A stretch of 46,417 nt of DNA, taken from the NCBI GenBank assembly GCA_965644295.1, contig CBFFRP010000506.1:1-46417 (forward strand), in the 5' to 3' direction. The stretch is from Paraphysomonas bandaiensis. Lineage: Eukaryota > Chrysophyceae. Positions 34,644 to 46,020 of this stretch are shown in pieces. Each line of letters begins with the position of its first letter. The first letter of the stretch is position 1. The translations under genes were made by a program, and so were the position numbers. The notes below the pieces were generated by a model, which had not been told where the DNA came from, made no database searches, and was given only the letters and a program-made list of their open reading frames with translations.

Positions 34644-36034
34644 TTGACAACTGAAACATTTAGAATTGCTGTATATTTTTTAATAATTAGTGCCACTGCC
34701 TTGCTTTTATATATTGTGATAATAGTGAACAAGTACTTCACGGGAGAGGAAACTAACATTAACTGAAGGAGCTTCTTTTTGATAGTACATATTTCAGTTA
34801 TTAGTGTATAATGTATAACATATCATTCTGGTAATGGCAAAGACATTCAGGAACATTACAGAATTATATATGCTATCGAAAAACAGACTCGAGTACTCTA
34901 CCATATTACATAGTAAATATTTCATAACTTGGCTCTACAGGAGTCCGCATCTTATTCTCTTGCCACCGCGAAAATTTTGAAGCCTATTATATTATTATAT
35001 ACGGTATATGTCATCATAGATAACTATTTATAAAAAACGCATAAGATAGATATAATATATCTCAGTATTATATACTGCAATTAAAGAGCACGAAAATTCT
35101 ACTGTGATCATATCTCTAAACCTTCGAAGAAAAGCTAAATACTTCCCTGCAACCTCCCAAGAGTATTTTATTCAACATACAATACAGTAGAAAGTATTAA
35201 TCATATATACAATGCAAGGCCAAAACAAGAAGATTTATATATTTTAATGAATTATTAAATTGATACATATTAGGCTACACCCCGAGGAGATAGACACAAA
35301 ACACTAAATTTATAAACCAAAGTGAATAGTGAAGAGATGCGTGATTCTTTTGAGATCAATTTCCTTCTTGATTCTATGTTGAGGAAGTACTGAGTGTGGT
35401 AATTGATGTGATCGTTAAATTTTTTAATTAACCGTAATTTCGGAGGTTGTATATAAGAAGTGGTGTGACTGGGGGTACGTCATGTATGTATATATACGTG
35501 ACGTATAAATCGACTGTCAAGTTGCCTCAGAAGAAACTTTCACTTTCCAAATTTATCACTTCATCTCCTGGGGGATTATAGACATATATTAGTACATGGA
35601 CTACGCATATTATATCAACACATATATAAACATACTGTGTATACGGTGTACAAAATCATAAAACTTACGTTTTGTTCAGTATTAAAATTGCAATTCCGCC
35701 AATTGAAGACCTGCGTGGTTGTGCATTCGGACTAAAAGTCCGTTTCCATAGTTCTTTCCAGCCACAAAAAACATATTGACTCCAGCACCTAGTCCCAAAA
35801 AGTCGATATAACTCACCGTGTCACGACGAGGATGGGAGTGAAGTACCGAACGTAGTTCCGTTTCGACGATGATGGATGCACCGTATACCTAACAATAGTC
35901 TTGCCAGCCACATGAAAAAATATTCTAATACCATATTTGAAAGAAAGAACTGACTGTTAAGTTGGCCCATTATTAGTCGTTTCAGATGTGAGTTTCGTCT
36001 CAGATTTCAGAAACTTTTCGAGTTCTAAAGTGCA
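34644..36034. other. Non-coding interval with hairpins and degenerate repeats
   Basis: No gene is evident. It contains a 30-bp imperfect palindrome at 35476-35505 with arms TACGTCA/TGACGTA, a perfect 6-bp hairpin at 35728-35742 (CGGACT-AAA-AGTCCG), and degenerate direct repeats sharing CCAGCCACA…AAAAA…ATATT near 35758 and 35903. These may be remains of a small mobile element. Confidence 0.5.
35476..35505. promoter_or_regulatory. Palindrome with two ACGTCA half-sites (candidate)
   Basis: TACGTCA at 35476-35482 is mirrored by TGACGTA at 35499-35505. ACGTCA/TGACGT are the classical half-sites of CREB/bZIP factors. No gene start is adjacent, so this is only a candidate and could be chance in an AT-rich region. 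Confidence 0.2.
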
Positions 36035-36259
36035 TTAGAGAATATTAGGAACTCCAGATACATTAAGAGCATTAAGAAGTATGTGCGTATAACTTACTAT
36101 TCTCCTAGTAATATCACTGTTTATTTTTATAGAGGAAATAAGTTTATTAGTGGCTTTAGTTTGTTTTTGTAGTAACTCTGGAGGGAACGATGTGTTGTCT
36201 ATAGCTGCTAACAACTCACGTATATTATATCGAAGAGTCTGACATATATCATTCACCAT
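36035..36259 (-). CDS. Small hypothetical protein (74 aa), uncertain
   Basis: ATG at 36259 to a stop at 36035. The translation has a normal amino-acid balance and predicted helices (ICQTLRYNIRELLAAID; LLQKQTKATNKLISSI) that could form a small helical or coiled-coil subunit. I do not recognise the family. It lies in an AT-rich interval with no strong context, so it may be one exon of a longer gene or a chance ORF. Confidence 0.3.
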   Translation of the reverse strand: MVNDICQTLRYNIRELLAAIDNTSFPPELLQKQTKATNKLISSIKINSDITRRIVSYTHILLNALNVSGVPNIL

Positions 36260-36604
36260 GATTGCTATAGATATGCTCTAGAAGGGTGATATTAGACAAG
36301 TTAGAAGGGGGTAGTAGTTCTTAACTCATCTATCCTGAATAGTTGTTAAGGTAGGAGTGGTTTTATTGTGGAATTATGCGTATTTTTAGATCTCTATAAG
36401 TGCCAGATTTCGAAAAAACGGTAGAAATATAAAAATATTAATATTTTCTAAAATAAAACTACTCTTTTTAGGAAATATAAATCATGTATCTAAATATCTT
36501 GACAGAGCGAGCCGAGCACGTTAATGAAGTAGCTACATGAGTGCTCATATATATATATATATATAGGAACATCACCTATAAAACAACAGCGTAAGGGGAA
36601 TAGC
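36260..36604. other. Intergenic, AT-rich
   Basis: Nothing coding is seen. A TA microsatellite at about 36548-36566 lies 40 bp before the elongase start and may overlap its promoter or 5' UTR. Confidence 0.5.
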
Positions 36605-37371
36605 ATGATATCATTTCCAGATGATGTTGAGTTTTATATTATCAGTATATTCACTTTGTTTTTTATTGGATTACAGTATACAATTAATGTATATGAGTGG
36701 CAATGGCAGCATGCACAGTATATAGCCACTATGAAGGACAGGATATATGGTGTTGCATGTGGTCTATTTTGTATACTTGTTATACGGAAGTTAATATATA
36801 TCAATTACTGGGATTCATTTGAAGTTATCTCTTGTGGGACTGCACCTGATGAAATGTCTCCATTCTTTTATGTTTATTTCTTATCGCGTTTATGGGAAGG
36901 AATTGATATTGTTCTCATAATGCTCATGGGGTATCCGATTAATATGTGAGATCTCACTCGTTATTAACTTTCATACCTAACCAATTGTTTGTCAGGCATT
37001 TTTTAATTCATCATAATACCACACCACTCTTGTGCTATCTATTATGGAAATATCGCCCTATAAGCGGGTTAAACTTTATGATAGTCAATACTTTTCTCCA
37101 CTTCTGGTTATATTTGTACTTTGGAGGCTTTAAGCATGTCATTATTTTCTCGATTATTCGACTTGTGAGCCACGTACAGTTACTTATTGGTATACTGTGC
37201 TCTGTGATTTCAATGTGGCGACTCCATATCGAAGACAGTTTTTGCACGAGCAATCCGATAGCCGAAGCTTGTCAAATTGTCCTTTATGTTACATACTTTG
37301 TGTTGTTAAGGAAAGAAATTAACGATGAGAAAAAGTCTGTAAACACGGATATTTCAAAGAAATCAAGTTAG
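36605..37371 (+). CDS. ELO-family fatty-acid elongase-like membrane protein
   Basis: Two exons (36605-36945 and 36996-37371) spliced over a 50-bp intron give 238 aa, slightly shorter than typical ELO proteins (270-320). Hydropathy suggests six to seven spans. ELO landmarks appear in order: YFLSRLWEGIDIVLIML (family K-x-x-E-x-x-D-T), HFLIHHNTTP (histidine box), NTFLHFWLYLYF (family N-x-x-x-H-x-x-M-Y-x-Y), and a lysine-rich C-terminus (RKEINDEKK…KKSS), compatible with ER retention. ELO enzymes condense malonyl-CoA with acyl-CoA in the ER to lengthen very-long-chain fatty acids. The histidine box here is H-x-x-x-H-H rather than H-x-x-H-H, and the T-x-x-Q-x-x-Q motif is degenerate. Activity is therefore uncertain although the family assignment is reasonable. 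Confidence 0.75.
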
Positions 37372-37504
37372 CCACTATCCCGTAGCTTTCGTATTCCGTG
37401 ATGATATGCACTTCTTTTCGACACGTGTTTTACCTTATTTGATAACTAGTAGTTTTGGGCGGCAAACAATTCATTTTGAACACTGTTCTGATTTATTTAT
37501 CGTT

Positions 37505-38747
37505 TCATTGGTTCAATTCAAATAAATTTAATAAATACTTTAGCAGGTCTTTTGACCACATCATACATAGAAATATCTGACTTGACACAGTAAGTAGAAC
37601 CAGCCCGACACTGCAGTCCCACATGTAAGACCAAACCGCAAAGAAGTACGTATTACATATACAGGTACATACCATACAAAAGAGGACATGAAACGCAGTA
37701 GTGCTAACTAGAGCCTCCTGAAGGTAAATATGCAGTGTGTCTATGGCAGATCTGCCTTGCCTACTATATGCCCAATCTTCAACTTCTTCCTCTTGAGAGG
37801 CACGCTCATCTTCATAATAAGCTGGGGCATACCCTAATTGCGCCTCAGATATCCCCGTACTACTAGGCCATGGCCACTGCCACCGGAATCCCTCACACCT
37901 CCCGCCCAGCTCTGGCGGTATTTCGCTATCATCTATGTGTTCCCGCAGAGTAGCAAGGAAGTCGCTCCCGACAATCTTTATTTTGTCCGCTGTGACAGGA
38001 TCTATCCAGTTCTTAACCATTGCCCAGGTCGCAGTAAAAAACCATCTAAACAAATATATAATATGTCAGATGAACAGGAAAAAGAAGGTGCCACTCACGG
38101 TGCATTTATCATGAAGAGGTACTGCAATCTTTCAGGATAATAAGCCTGATCTATGACGAGAGTGCGATGAAATGCGGCAAGGGCACGGGTGTCCAAGGAA
38201 TAGCTAAGATTCTTCAAGTCCATGATACACACCTGCTTTTCTATCATCTTATTGTGCGTTTTCGATATGTACTCCAGACGCCGCACCATTAGTTCCTGCT
38301 GTCGAATGTGTCGCATAACTAGTTCATCCACACTCAAAAATCGCGATATTTCCACAAATCGAGTTGATATCAGCCCTGTCTTCTCCCAATAAAGAGGACA
38401 ACCAGATCGAGCAGTCCCCATATTAGAATGCGGCATTAGCCTCTGGTAAATAAATTCTTTAGGGTCAGGAGAGTCCAAAATTGTGGCCGGTGTTGTATCA
38501 TCTCCACCAGGAATAGGGCTATCATAGGAACAAACCTTAAGTTCTCAAAAATAACATCAGAATTGTTCACACACCTGTTATACCACTTCCACCAATTCTC
38601 TGCCATTGTTGCTGCTTCGTGGGGATCCCATTTCCGTGCTCGTAGAAATCTTTTACAGTCCGATTCCGTTACGTGTTTTGAAACCTCAGTACTCAGCAAT
38701 CCTCTGAACACAGTGACTGCATCGGTCGATGCTACTTCATTCTTCAT
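37505..38747 (-). CDS. CRAL-TRIO (Sec14-like) lipid-binding protein
   Basis: Three exons on the minus strand (38747-38571, 38535-38099, 38045-37505), with 35-bp and 53-bp introns, give 384 aa. The N-terminal CRAL-TRIO-N helix bundle contains CKRFLRARKWDPHEAATMAENWWKW with a few residues between. The lipid-binding domain follows: LMPHSNMGTARSGCPLYWEK, TGLISTRF, a basic QQELMVRRLEY helix, CIMDLKNLSYSLD, DQAYYPERLQYLFMINAP, then the WIDPVTADKIKIVG segment and IPPELGGRCEG, all classic Sec14 landmarks. Such proteins move or present phosphoinositides and phosphatidylcholine. After an acidic stretch, the C-terminus is hydrophobic (SVGLVLLTVSSQIFLCMMW), so it may be membrane-anchored. However, a possible 62-bp intron (GTATGT…CTGCAG, about 37608-37669) would replace this tail. 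The frame is open upstream of 38747 to a TTTCAG at about 38795-38800, so a further 5' exon is possible. Confidence 0.87.
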
Positions 38748-39235
38748 TAATAAACAAACGTCAAAATCTTTTGTGTTGTATGGGCAGATACGCTGAAAGT
38801 AATTGTGGAATGTTTACAGATCATTGGCATGTGAGATGGCTGATAGATAGATCCTGTATATCATATGATACGTAACGGTATATAGTCCACATACACGTAC
38901 ATGTCTAGTACATATGGTGGTGTGCAGAGATGTATACTACTCTATACAGAGTACAGCAGCAGGCGTACGTATGTACACCTCTTTGTTGTAAAGGGTATAC
39001 ATGGTATACAGAGTGTATATATGACGGTCAGACAATGAAGAGGAATGAACGGATTGTAGATATACATACACTACTGTACTGCTACGTATACAAATCCTAC
39101 ATATACATACATACATACATACATATGAACTCTCGTAGTATACTTGCCATATATATCACCTCCATAATTAACCAAACAATACTGTACCCATTATACTAGA
39201 TATTGTGAATCAAATTGATTCCCTTGTGCAAGCAT
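38748..39235. other. Divergent intergenic region
   Basis: Separates the Sec14-like gene (minus) and the Clf1 gene (plus). It is rich in GTAC/TATAC words, with an (ACAT)n microsatellite at about 39100-39125. It may also hold a small 5' exon of the Sec14-like gene. No other gene is seen. Confidence 0.55.
39100..39125 (+). repeat. (ACAT)n microsatellite
   Basis: About six uninterrupted ACAT units lie 110 bp before the Clf1 start codon. Confidence 0.85.
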
Positions 39236-41663
39236 ATGTCGCGTGCACCTCAGGTGAAGAACAGGGCCCCTGCACCCATTCAAATCACAGCTGAACAATT
39301 ATTAAGAGAAGCAAAAGAAAGACAACTCGAAGATCAACAGAGAGCACCAAAACAATATATTGCTGATAATGAAGAACTTCAACAATATCGACAAGGTAAA
39401 AGAAAAGATTTTGAAAATCAAATTAGACGACAGAGGCATTTAATTGGAGTATGGTGCAAATATGCATTATGGGAAGCATCTCAAAAAGAATTTATTCGAG
39501 CACGATCTGTGTTTGAACGTGCATTAGAAGTAGATTATCGTAATCAAACAATATGGTTTAAATATGCGGAAATGGAAATGAAAAATAAATTCATTAATCA
39601 TGCCCGTAATATTTGGGATCGTGCTGTATCCCTATTGCCGAGGGTTGATACATTCTGGTACAAATATTCCTATATGGAGGAGATGGTGGGAGCAATCGAT
39701 GAAGCTAGACAAGTGTTCGAACGGTGGATGAAATGGGAGCCAGATGATATGGGTTGGGCGGCATATATAAAGTTTGAAATGCGTCAAGGGGAGATCAAGC
39801 GAGCGCGGGCCATATATGAGAGGTGAGTTATTTGCGTAGTGGCTTGTCTGTACTGATATGGTGTAAATTCAGGTACATTGCCTTGCTGCCTACTTGTCGG
39901 TCGTATCTGAAGTACGCTCGTTGGGAGGAGCACCAGGGGTCCAGAGAGAAAGCTAGGGAGGTATACGAGAGGGCACTAGGAGGGGAGTTACCTCCTGAAG
40001 AACAGAAGAAGCAGCTCTTGGTGAGTTTCGCGCGCTTCGAGGAACGCTGCAAAGAGTACGAACGGGCCAGGTTTCTCTATTTTGAATATAGTGAAATGGT
40101 ATTGACGCATTGTGTAGGGTCATATTTCAATACGCCATAGAGCAGGCGGGTGATTCCCCCGAGGCCGAGGACTTGAAGACCGAGTTCACCGCCTTCGAGA
40201 AGCGACACGGAGATAGGGAGGGCATTGAGGATGTTATTATAAACAACAGGCGGGATGAGTATGAGAAGAAGCTTGAGGAAGAGCCCTACAACTACGACAC
40301 CTGGTTTGACCTTATAAGGTGTGCACTTTCTCTGTCCCTGCGAGTTGCTGTAATGGATGTGGTGTTGCAGGTTAGAGGAAGCAGAAGTCGAAGGTAGCGC
40401 CCCCGGCAGTGAAGTGAGAAGCCGTGCCGTGTCTCGCGCTAGAGAGGCTTACGAAAGGGCAGTTGGAAAGCTTCCGCCGCTTTTGGAGAAAAGGTACTGG
40501 CGGCGATACATATATCTATGGATAGGGTACGCTGTGTTCGAAGAGCTTCTAGCAGGAGGACGAATGGAGGAGGATGGAAAGGAGCTTTCGGGTATAGACT
40601 GCGCCCGCGCCGTGTACAAGGAGTGTTTAAGGGTGATTCCGCACAAGAAGTTTACTTTTGGCAAGATATGGCTGAATGCTGCCCACCTTGAAGTGCGAGC
40701 TCGTGACTTGAGTGCAGCCAGGCGACTACTAGGACAGGCCATTGGAATGTGTGGTAAAGAAAACATATTTAAGGGATATATCGAGCTGGAGCTTCAGTTA
40801 GGAGAAGTGGAACGGTGTCGAGTTATATACGGAAAATACCTTGAGTTTATGCCCCATAATTGCACTGCTTGGATGGCTTTTGCTCAACTCGAAGTTAATG
40901 TCGGGGAGACCACGAGAGCAAGGTGTGCATCGTCTTTATGAGTTTTATATTTGTCTTAGTGTATGTGCAGGGCGATATATGAGTTGGCCATCTCTCAACC
41001 TGAGCTAGATATGCCAGAGGTGGGCGTTTATAAAAATATTTCTGTCTTCTAATATACGGTGGTGTGGTGTAGATGCTCTGGAAGGCTTACATTGACTTTG
41101 AAATTAGTGAAAGGGAGGCTGACAAAGTGCGGGATCTCTACGCTAGGCTTCTGGACCGTACAAACCACGTCAAGGTCTGGATATCTAGTGCACAGTTTGA
41201 AGCATCTGAGCTTGGGGGCGGACTGGAGGCATCCCGGCGAGTATTCAACGACGGGTAAGTCAGAACAGTTCATAATTGTACGTGTAACTCTTCGTGTAGG
41301 TATGCGGCGCTTAAGGCTGATGGACTTAAAGAAGAACGCGTTTTGCTGTTGGAAGCATGGAAAACTGTGGAGAGCGAGCAAGTGGATTCCGGCGGAGATC
41401 CACAAAGCATTGAGCAAAAGATGCCTCGCAAGATCAAAATGCGTCGTATGTCAACAGCAGAAGGAGCCGAAGGTGAATGGGAAGAGTATTATGACTACCA
41501 CTTCCCTGATGATGAGAAGAATATCGCTGGCATTAAGATTCTGGAGAACGCAATGAAGTGGAAAAAAATGCAGGAAGCTGCTGCCACCTCATCTACAGAT
41601 GATAGTAGCAGCATGCTCCGAAAGCGTAAGGCAGAGTCCGAAGGGGAAACAGATGAAACATGA
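39236..41663 (+). CDS. Crooked neck / Clf1 (Syf3) pre-mRNA splicing factor
   Basis: Seven exons (39236-39822, 39873-40070, 40118-40318, 40371-40922, 40971-41019, 41073-41254, 41300-41663), introns of 45-53 bp, give 710 aa, close to the usual size for Clf1/CRNKL1 (about 690). The start ATG gives [20 protein letters not shown], the conserved N-terminus of this family, then the [18 protein letters not shown] block. The rest is a superhelix of HAT (half-a-TPR) repeats with W…Y/F…A/E and ARxIxxRA patterns, for example [32 protein letters not shown] and [11 protein letters not shown]. Clf1 is a scaffold of the Prp19-associated (NTC) complex and joins the spliceosome during activation. The C-terminus is charged and lacks HAT repeats. 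The joined protein is collinear with the family across every junction, which validates the short-intron model used elsewhere in this window. Confidence 0.97.
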
Positions 41664-42168
41664 TAATAGGAAATTTATACGGTTGTGCACTCGTGGCATT
41701 GGTGTATTGCACTTCTAGTTCAGCTGTGAGTGTAGTAGTAACACAATAATAATGCCATCATTCGACTACAACTTTTGATTATATATATATATACAACACA
41801 GTACTCGCTACACATTTCAAATTGTTTTTCCGAAACGTAACGCACATCGTAATTTGTTTCATTGTTGTCCAGAATCTATGCTGCCCCTATATACTACGTT
41901 ATTCATAAACTGTTTATCGTGCTTCAAATTTACACGCCACTGAAGACACTGACTAGCAATTGAAATCAAACAGGTTCTATCGTATTCTATATATGTAATG
42001 TGTACGCCTCCGCATGAATAATGTAGACGTCAAATTTAGAGGTTCTATTTACGCGAGTCCAGTTGAGAGTAGTCATTAGTATTTTATGAAAATGTAAAGT
42101 TCTTATTTAACGTATATTACACCCGAACTAAATCACGCAATAGACAGCTAATCAAACACCACTATGTC
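41664..42168. other. Intergenic between convergent genes
   Basis: Two 3' ends face each other. It is AT-rich with a short TA run at about 41780-41790. No gene or structured RNA is seen. Confidence 0.55.
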
Positions 42169-43142
42169 CTACTTATGTGTAGCTTTGTCTCTTAAGCCAT
42201 CATAAGACCTTGCTGTGTCAGGGGCCTTACTTGGTTCAAAAGACATATGCTTGCAAAAACAATTACGCTCCACCTGAAGGCATTCGAATCCGTTATTCTC
42301 CAATATATGCTGCTTAGCTCTGTCCTTTTCTTTGTCCAGCATATCGCATTCCATGACAACCGCGCTGACATGCAACTCACTAAAGTCCGTACCCTGCAGC
42401 ACTGACAACTCAGCACCCTCCACGTCAAGAATCCATATGTCGATGTGACGCAGATTGATTTCGCGCATGAGTCGCTTCATTTGTACGCACTGTACCGTTG
42501 CAAGGTCTTCAAGACGAGTAATGTTGTTGTAAATCTTTTTATGCCACTTTCGGAGGAAGGCTGGCGACATGAACTCCACAAACCCTTGAATCTGCCCCCC
42601 ATCGTCGTTTGTATAGTGAAGCATTTTAGTTTCACTACAGAGTGCAGCATTTATATTAATACCACTCTCTCTATTTCGGACAAGCTTATAAAAATTTCTT
42701 GGGTCAGCCTCTACAAGCTAATATTAGCATTAAAACTTAACATATATATCAACTCACCCACGTGCACCGTATTCCAATGCGCAAAATGTTCAAACATAAA
42801 TGTTGTTGAATATTTAATACCATCTAATGCACCTGATTCCAATATTACCCCATTAGTCATCCCATGAAACCAATTCTCATATAGCCATATATCCTCATTA
42901 TCTTGTGCTCGACTAAGTTTCGTATATTTATTACTCTGTGCAATCTCATCAGAATATACTGGTGATGTTGTTCTCCATATTCTTGAATTATCAGCAAATA
43001 AATCATATGGAAAATTAATTTTTAATGCATTAACTCGTTTAGAGGGTTGTTTAACTTGAGGCCTTCCTCTTTGTCGATTCTCTCTTTGAGCAAAGCATGT
43101 TAATATTAATGTTAATAAAAAGAAATATTTAATTGAGTTCAT
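42169..43142 (-). CDS. FkbM-type methyltransferase-like protein with signal peptide
   Basis: Two exons on the minus strand (43142-42758 and 42710-42169, 47-bp intron) give 308 aa. The N-terminus MNSIKYFFLLTLILTCFAQ is a good signal peptide, so the protein enters the secretory pathway. The FkbM-type fold follows: DNEDIWLYENWFHGMTNGV, LESGALDG (glycine-rich SAM loop), VHVEADPRNFYKL across the splice junction (acidic residue that binds the ribose), a QGFVEFM stretch and IDIWILDVEGAELSVL, the FkbM hallmark. FkbM-type enzymes O-methylate sugars or other small molecules; the substrate here is unknown. The junction was chosen because it restores VHVEADP with a strong GTGAGT donor. Using a donor two residues earlier gives VHLVEADP and is also in frame. 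Confidence 0.85.
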
Positions 43143-44402
43143 ATATGAATATGTGATTAATGGTATAGATGAGAATTAGATTGTGTTCAATATGTAATAT
43201 GATATATATATATATGTATGTATGTGTGTAAGCTATATGGAGATTGCTGGATAGATATGCACATGTATGTATAGAGACAGCCATATACAGTACATCACAT
43301 ATGGAGAGGATGTCCCTACAACACTCCTCTGCATGTCATCATATGGCACACAACACCAAGACCACAGATGTAATATGCCCTATTTTATACTAAAACCTTT
43401 CATTTTTGAATTATAAATACTAAAAGTAGGATTTTATAGCATATTGTTTACGAAAATGTAGTCTATATATGGAAATCCTCCTTGTGCAAGTACACTCTGG
43501 ACAAGGACACTCTATGGCATGGCTGAGTATCTATATAGGTTGCAAGAGTAAGAGTAGATGTAGAGCACGTAAGCCTATCTAGATGTGATTAATGTGTTAT
43601 AAGCTCTGTAAGGGTACTGTATATAGGTTGGGTTTATCCTGTAGAGAGGTGTGAAGCAAGACTAGTTCCAACATAGGATTCATTTTTGATTCTCAATACA
43701 AGCCTGTGGAGGAAAGGCGGGATATATTATGTAGTAATAGCTCGAACATGCAGCTGGTACATAATTACCTTCGGTGGCTCTAGGCATGGATTTCAAAAGA
43801 TCATCATGCATTTACAATGTACCAGAATCTTCCATGCAGTCAGGAAGAGTACTAGAAATATTTGATCCTTATCAAGAAGACTGAAAGCAAGTAATGTACA
43901 TAAATAATAAGACTCTTTACTTTTTTTTGGACTGCTTATGTTGCAATAGGTCAATAGGTAGTTCATACTGGAATTCATCTTATTGTTTTGCATACTGTCA
44001 GAATTGGAAGTTACTATCACATTGTGCTCAACTATTGTCTGAATGTACTAAAAAGTGATAAACTGATGAAACATCAACATTTTTAAGTTTTCATTTTATA
44101 TGCTCTAGAATGACGAGATTATTTCGAGTACTTGTGTGTGAATGAGATTTCATCGGTAACCAAAATTATTTGCTTCCTCTACTCTAGTTCCGGAATGGTG
44201 AAGGATGTCACTTCCAACCAGGGATATATATCGCACCTCCAAACTGTTGCTGTGCCACATAAAAGCATACTGAAAATGAATAATCTTCTTAAATTTAAAT
44301 TTTGTCACATATCAATAATGTTAGCTACCAAAACAGGCAGCACAGAGAAGAACAGCACTCACCAATTCCAACAGTGTGTGATTTCTACATCTTACTAATG
44401 CT
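43143..44402. other. Intergenic, no gene seen
   Basis: About 1.26 kb of AT-rich sequence with a TA/TG microsatellite near 43202-43230 just upstream of the FkbM gene. The short ORFs here have no recognisable content. The right part is probably the 3' UTR of the Rag GTPase gene. Confidence 0.55.
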
Positions 44403-45705
44403 TCACGTACGCCTGTTTCCTTCCTCTCCAATGAGATCTGCCAAACTCCCGCGGAAGATATCAATATTGTAATCCAACAACGAGCGTTTCGAAAAACTAT
44501 CCACGTGCATAATGCAAACGAGGGCCAGATAATCGCTGACTTGTCTCAAGTACAGTACCATTCCATTGTTGAGACGAATGGCGGACGTACTCCTGTCATC
44601 ATATGCAGTTTTACCATCTGTCATTCCATAAATGTAGGAAATGTCGACAACTACATCCAACAAGTCCGAGCAGAGCTCGTACGTATGTGCATCTACTGGA
44701 GTTGAGTCTGTGGCAATATAGAGCTTTGTGATTACGTCCACGATGAATGATTTTTCGATATTACAGCTGCACAGCATGTTACAAAACGAGATACATACGC
44801 ATAATCCTACCATGCAATGAGAACATCGAGTAGACTGTTCAAAGTTGGGAGCTGTGGAACCAGCTTTTGCACAACCTACCCAAAATGTACAGATTAACAA
44901 TCAAGTTGAAATATTACGTATTCATACCTTGCTAAAAGCCTCTAGCGCACTGTGATCATAAATAGATGTAAGATAGTAGCTCACAAGCACGTCCCCATTT
45001 CCTTTTTCTGACAGCTCCGCAGATACAAACGACTGTATACCCTACGCAAACATATGATCAGCCAACCATTATTGACGTAAGATTCAGGTACTAACCTGTT
45101 TTCTCTCTGCTTTCGTTTCTTCCGACATAAAATCTCCATCAACTTTATGTAAAAATACTTCAAAGTGAATGCTTGGATTGGCGTTATGAGCCACAGATAT
45201 AGTTTCCGCCAATTTAGGTAAGGAATCTTCATAATCATCTTCTTGAGCGTCAATGACATACACGAGCGTGTTACTCTTTTTAAATATTGTTTCAAAAGAT
45301 ATATCATTCCCCATATACTGTACATCTGTAGATAGATTAAGGTCTCCTCCAAAGTCCCAAGTCTGGAATTGTACAAGCCGATTACTCAGTGTATTGTTTA
45401 TGTCACAGCTATTAGTTGCTTCCAGAAATAGAGTTTCATGTGGCGACATATTTTGAAAAATAACTCGATCAATACTGGTTTTACCAGATCTACAGACTTG
45501 TTAATTGTAGTTCGGATGATATATTATCATACCTTCTAGGCCCCATAAACAAAATGCGAGTGGTACCATCTTTAGTGGCTTCTTCATATGACACTTTTCG
45601 GGAATTTCCTAATATTGAACCTACAAAAGAATTTTAGTGTATCTGTAGTAATATTATGCAAATATGGGGTTATATACCTCCGTTCCAATTGTTTATTCCA
45701 TCCAT
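44403..45705 (-). CDS. Rag GTPase, RagC/RagD (Gtr2) type
   Basis: Six exons on the minus strand (45705-45678, 45620-45533, 45489-45096, 45041-44928, 44875-44811, 44766-44403), introns of 43-57 bp, give 350 aa, near yeast Gtr2 (341). G1 is GPRRSGKTS, interrupted by an intron. MSPHETLFLEAT is the conserved switch I region, WDFGGD is G3 and HKVDG is G4. After the GTPase domain comes the Gtr1/RagA C-terminal roadblock-like domain with VSYYLTSIYDHSALEAFSK, IEKSFIVDVITKLYIATDS, TPVDAHTYELCSDLLDVVVD and SYIYG. Rag GTPases form a RagA/B-RagC/D heterodimer on lysosome or vacuole membranes that signals amino-acid sufficiency to TORC1. The partner gene is not in this window. G3 has G-G-D where RagC proteins usually have P-G-Q. 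Confidence 0.96.
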
Positions 45706-46020
45706 TGTAATATAGAGTGTATGGGATATAAATTAAAACAGTTGTGTTCGAGGTAAAAGTCTCTAGAAAAGACTAGTGTAATGATTCGTGATGTTGATGG
45801 ATTACCCTGTCTCTAAGAGATAGTCTGTGTGATGTACAGATTGTACTAAGTGTTGTTTATTTTGTGTCTTTAAATATACTATGCACTAAGCTGTGATAGG
45901 GAGCCAATATGTATGGTACGTATATATGCGCGTGTTCAATCATATAGCATGCCTACATGTCTAGATGTTGGGTGTTCCATGTGGTTTGGTATACCGCTGT
46001 AGATGTACGGAATACCATTG
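45706..46020. other. Upstream region of the Rag GTPase gene
   Basis: AT-rich, no ORF of interest. It contains the presumed promoter of the minus-strand GTPase and runs into the terminal microsatellite. Confidence 0.5.

Noticed and set aside
28886-46020. tRNA, rRNA or snRNA genes in the intergenic regions
   Set aside because: I looked for T-loop (GGTTCGAATCC-like) and other conserved boxes by eye and found none. A covariance-model search would be decisive.
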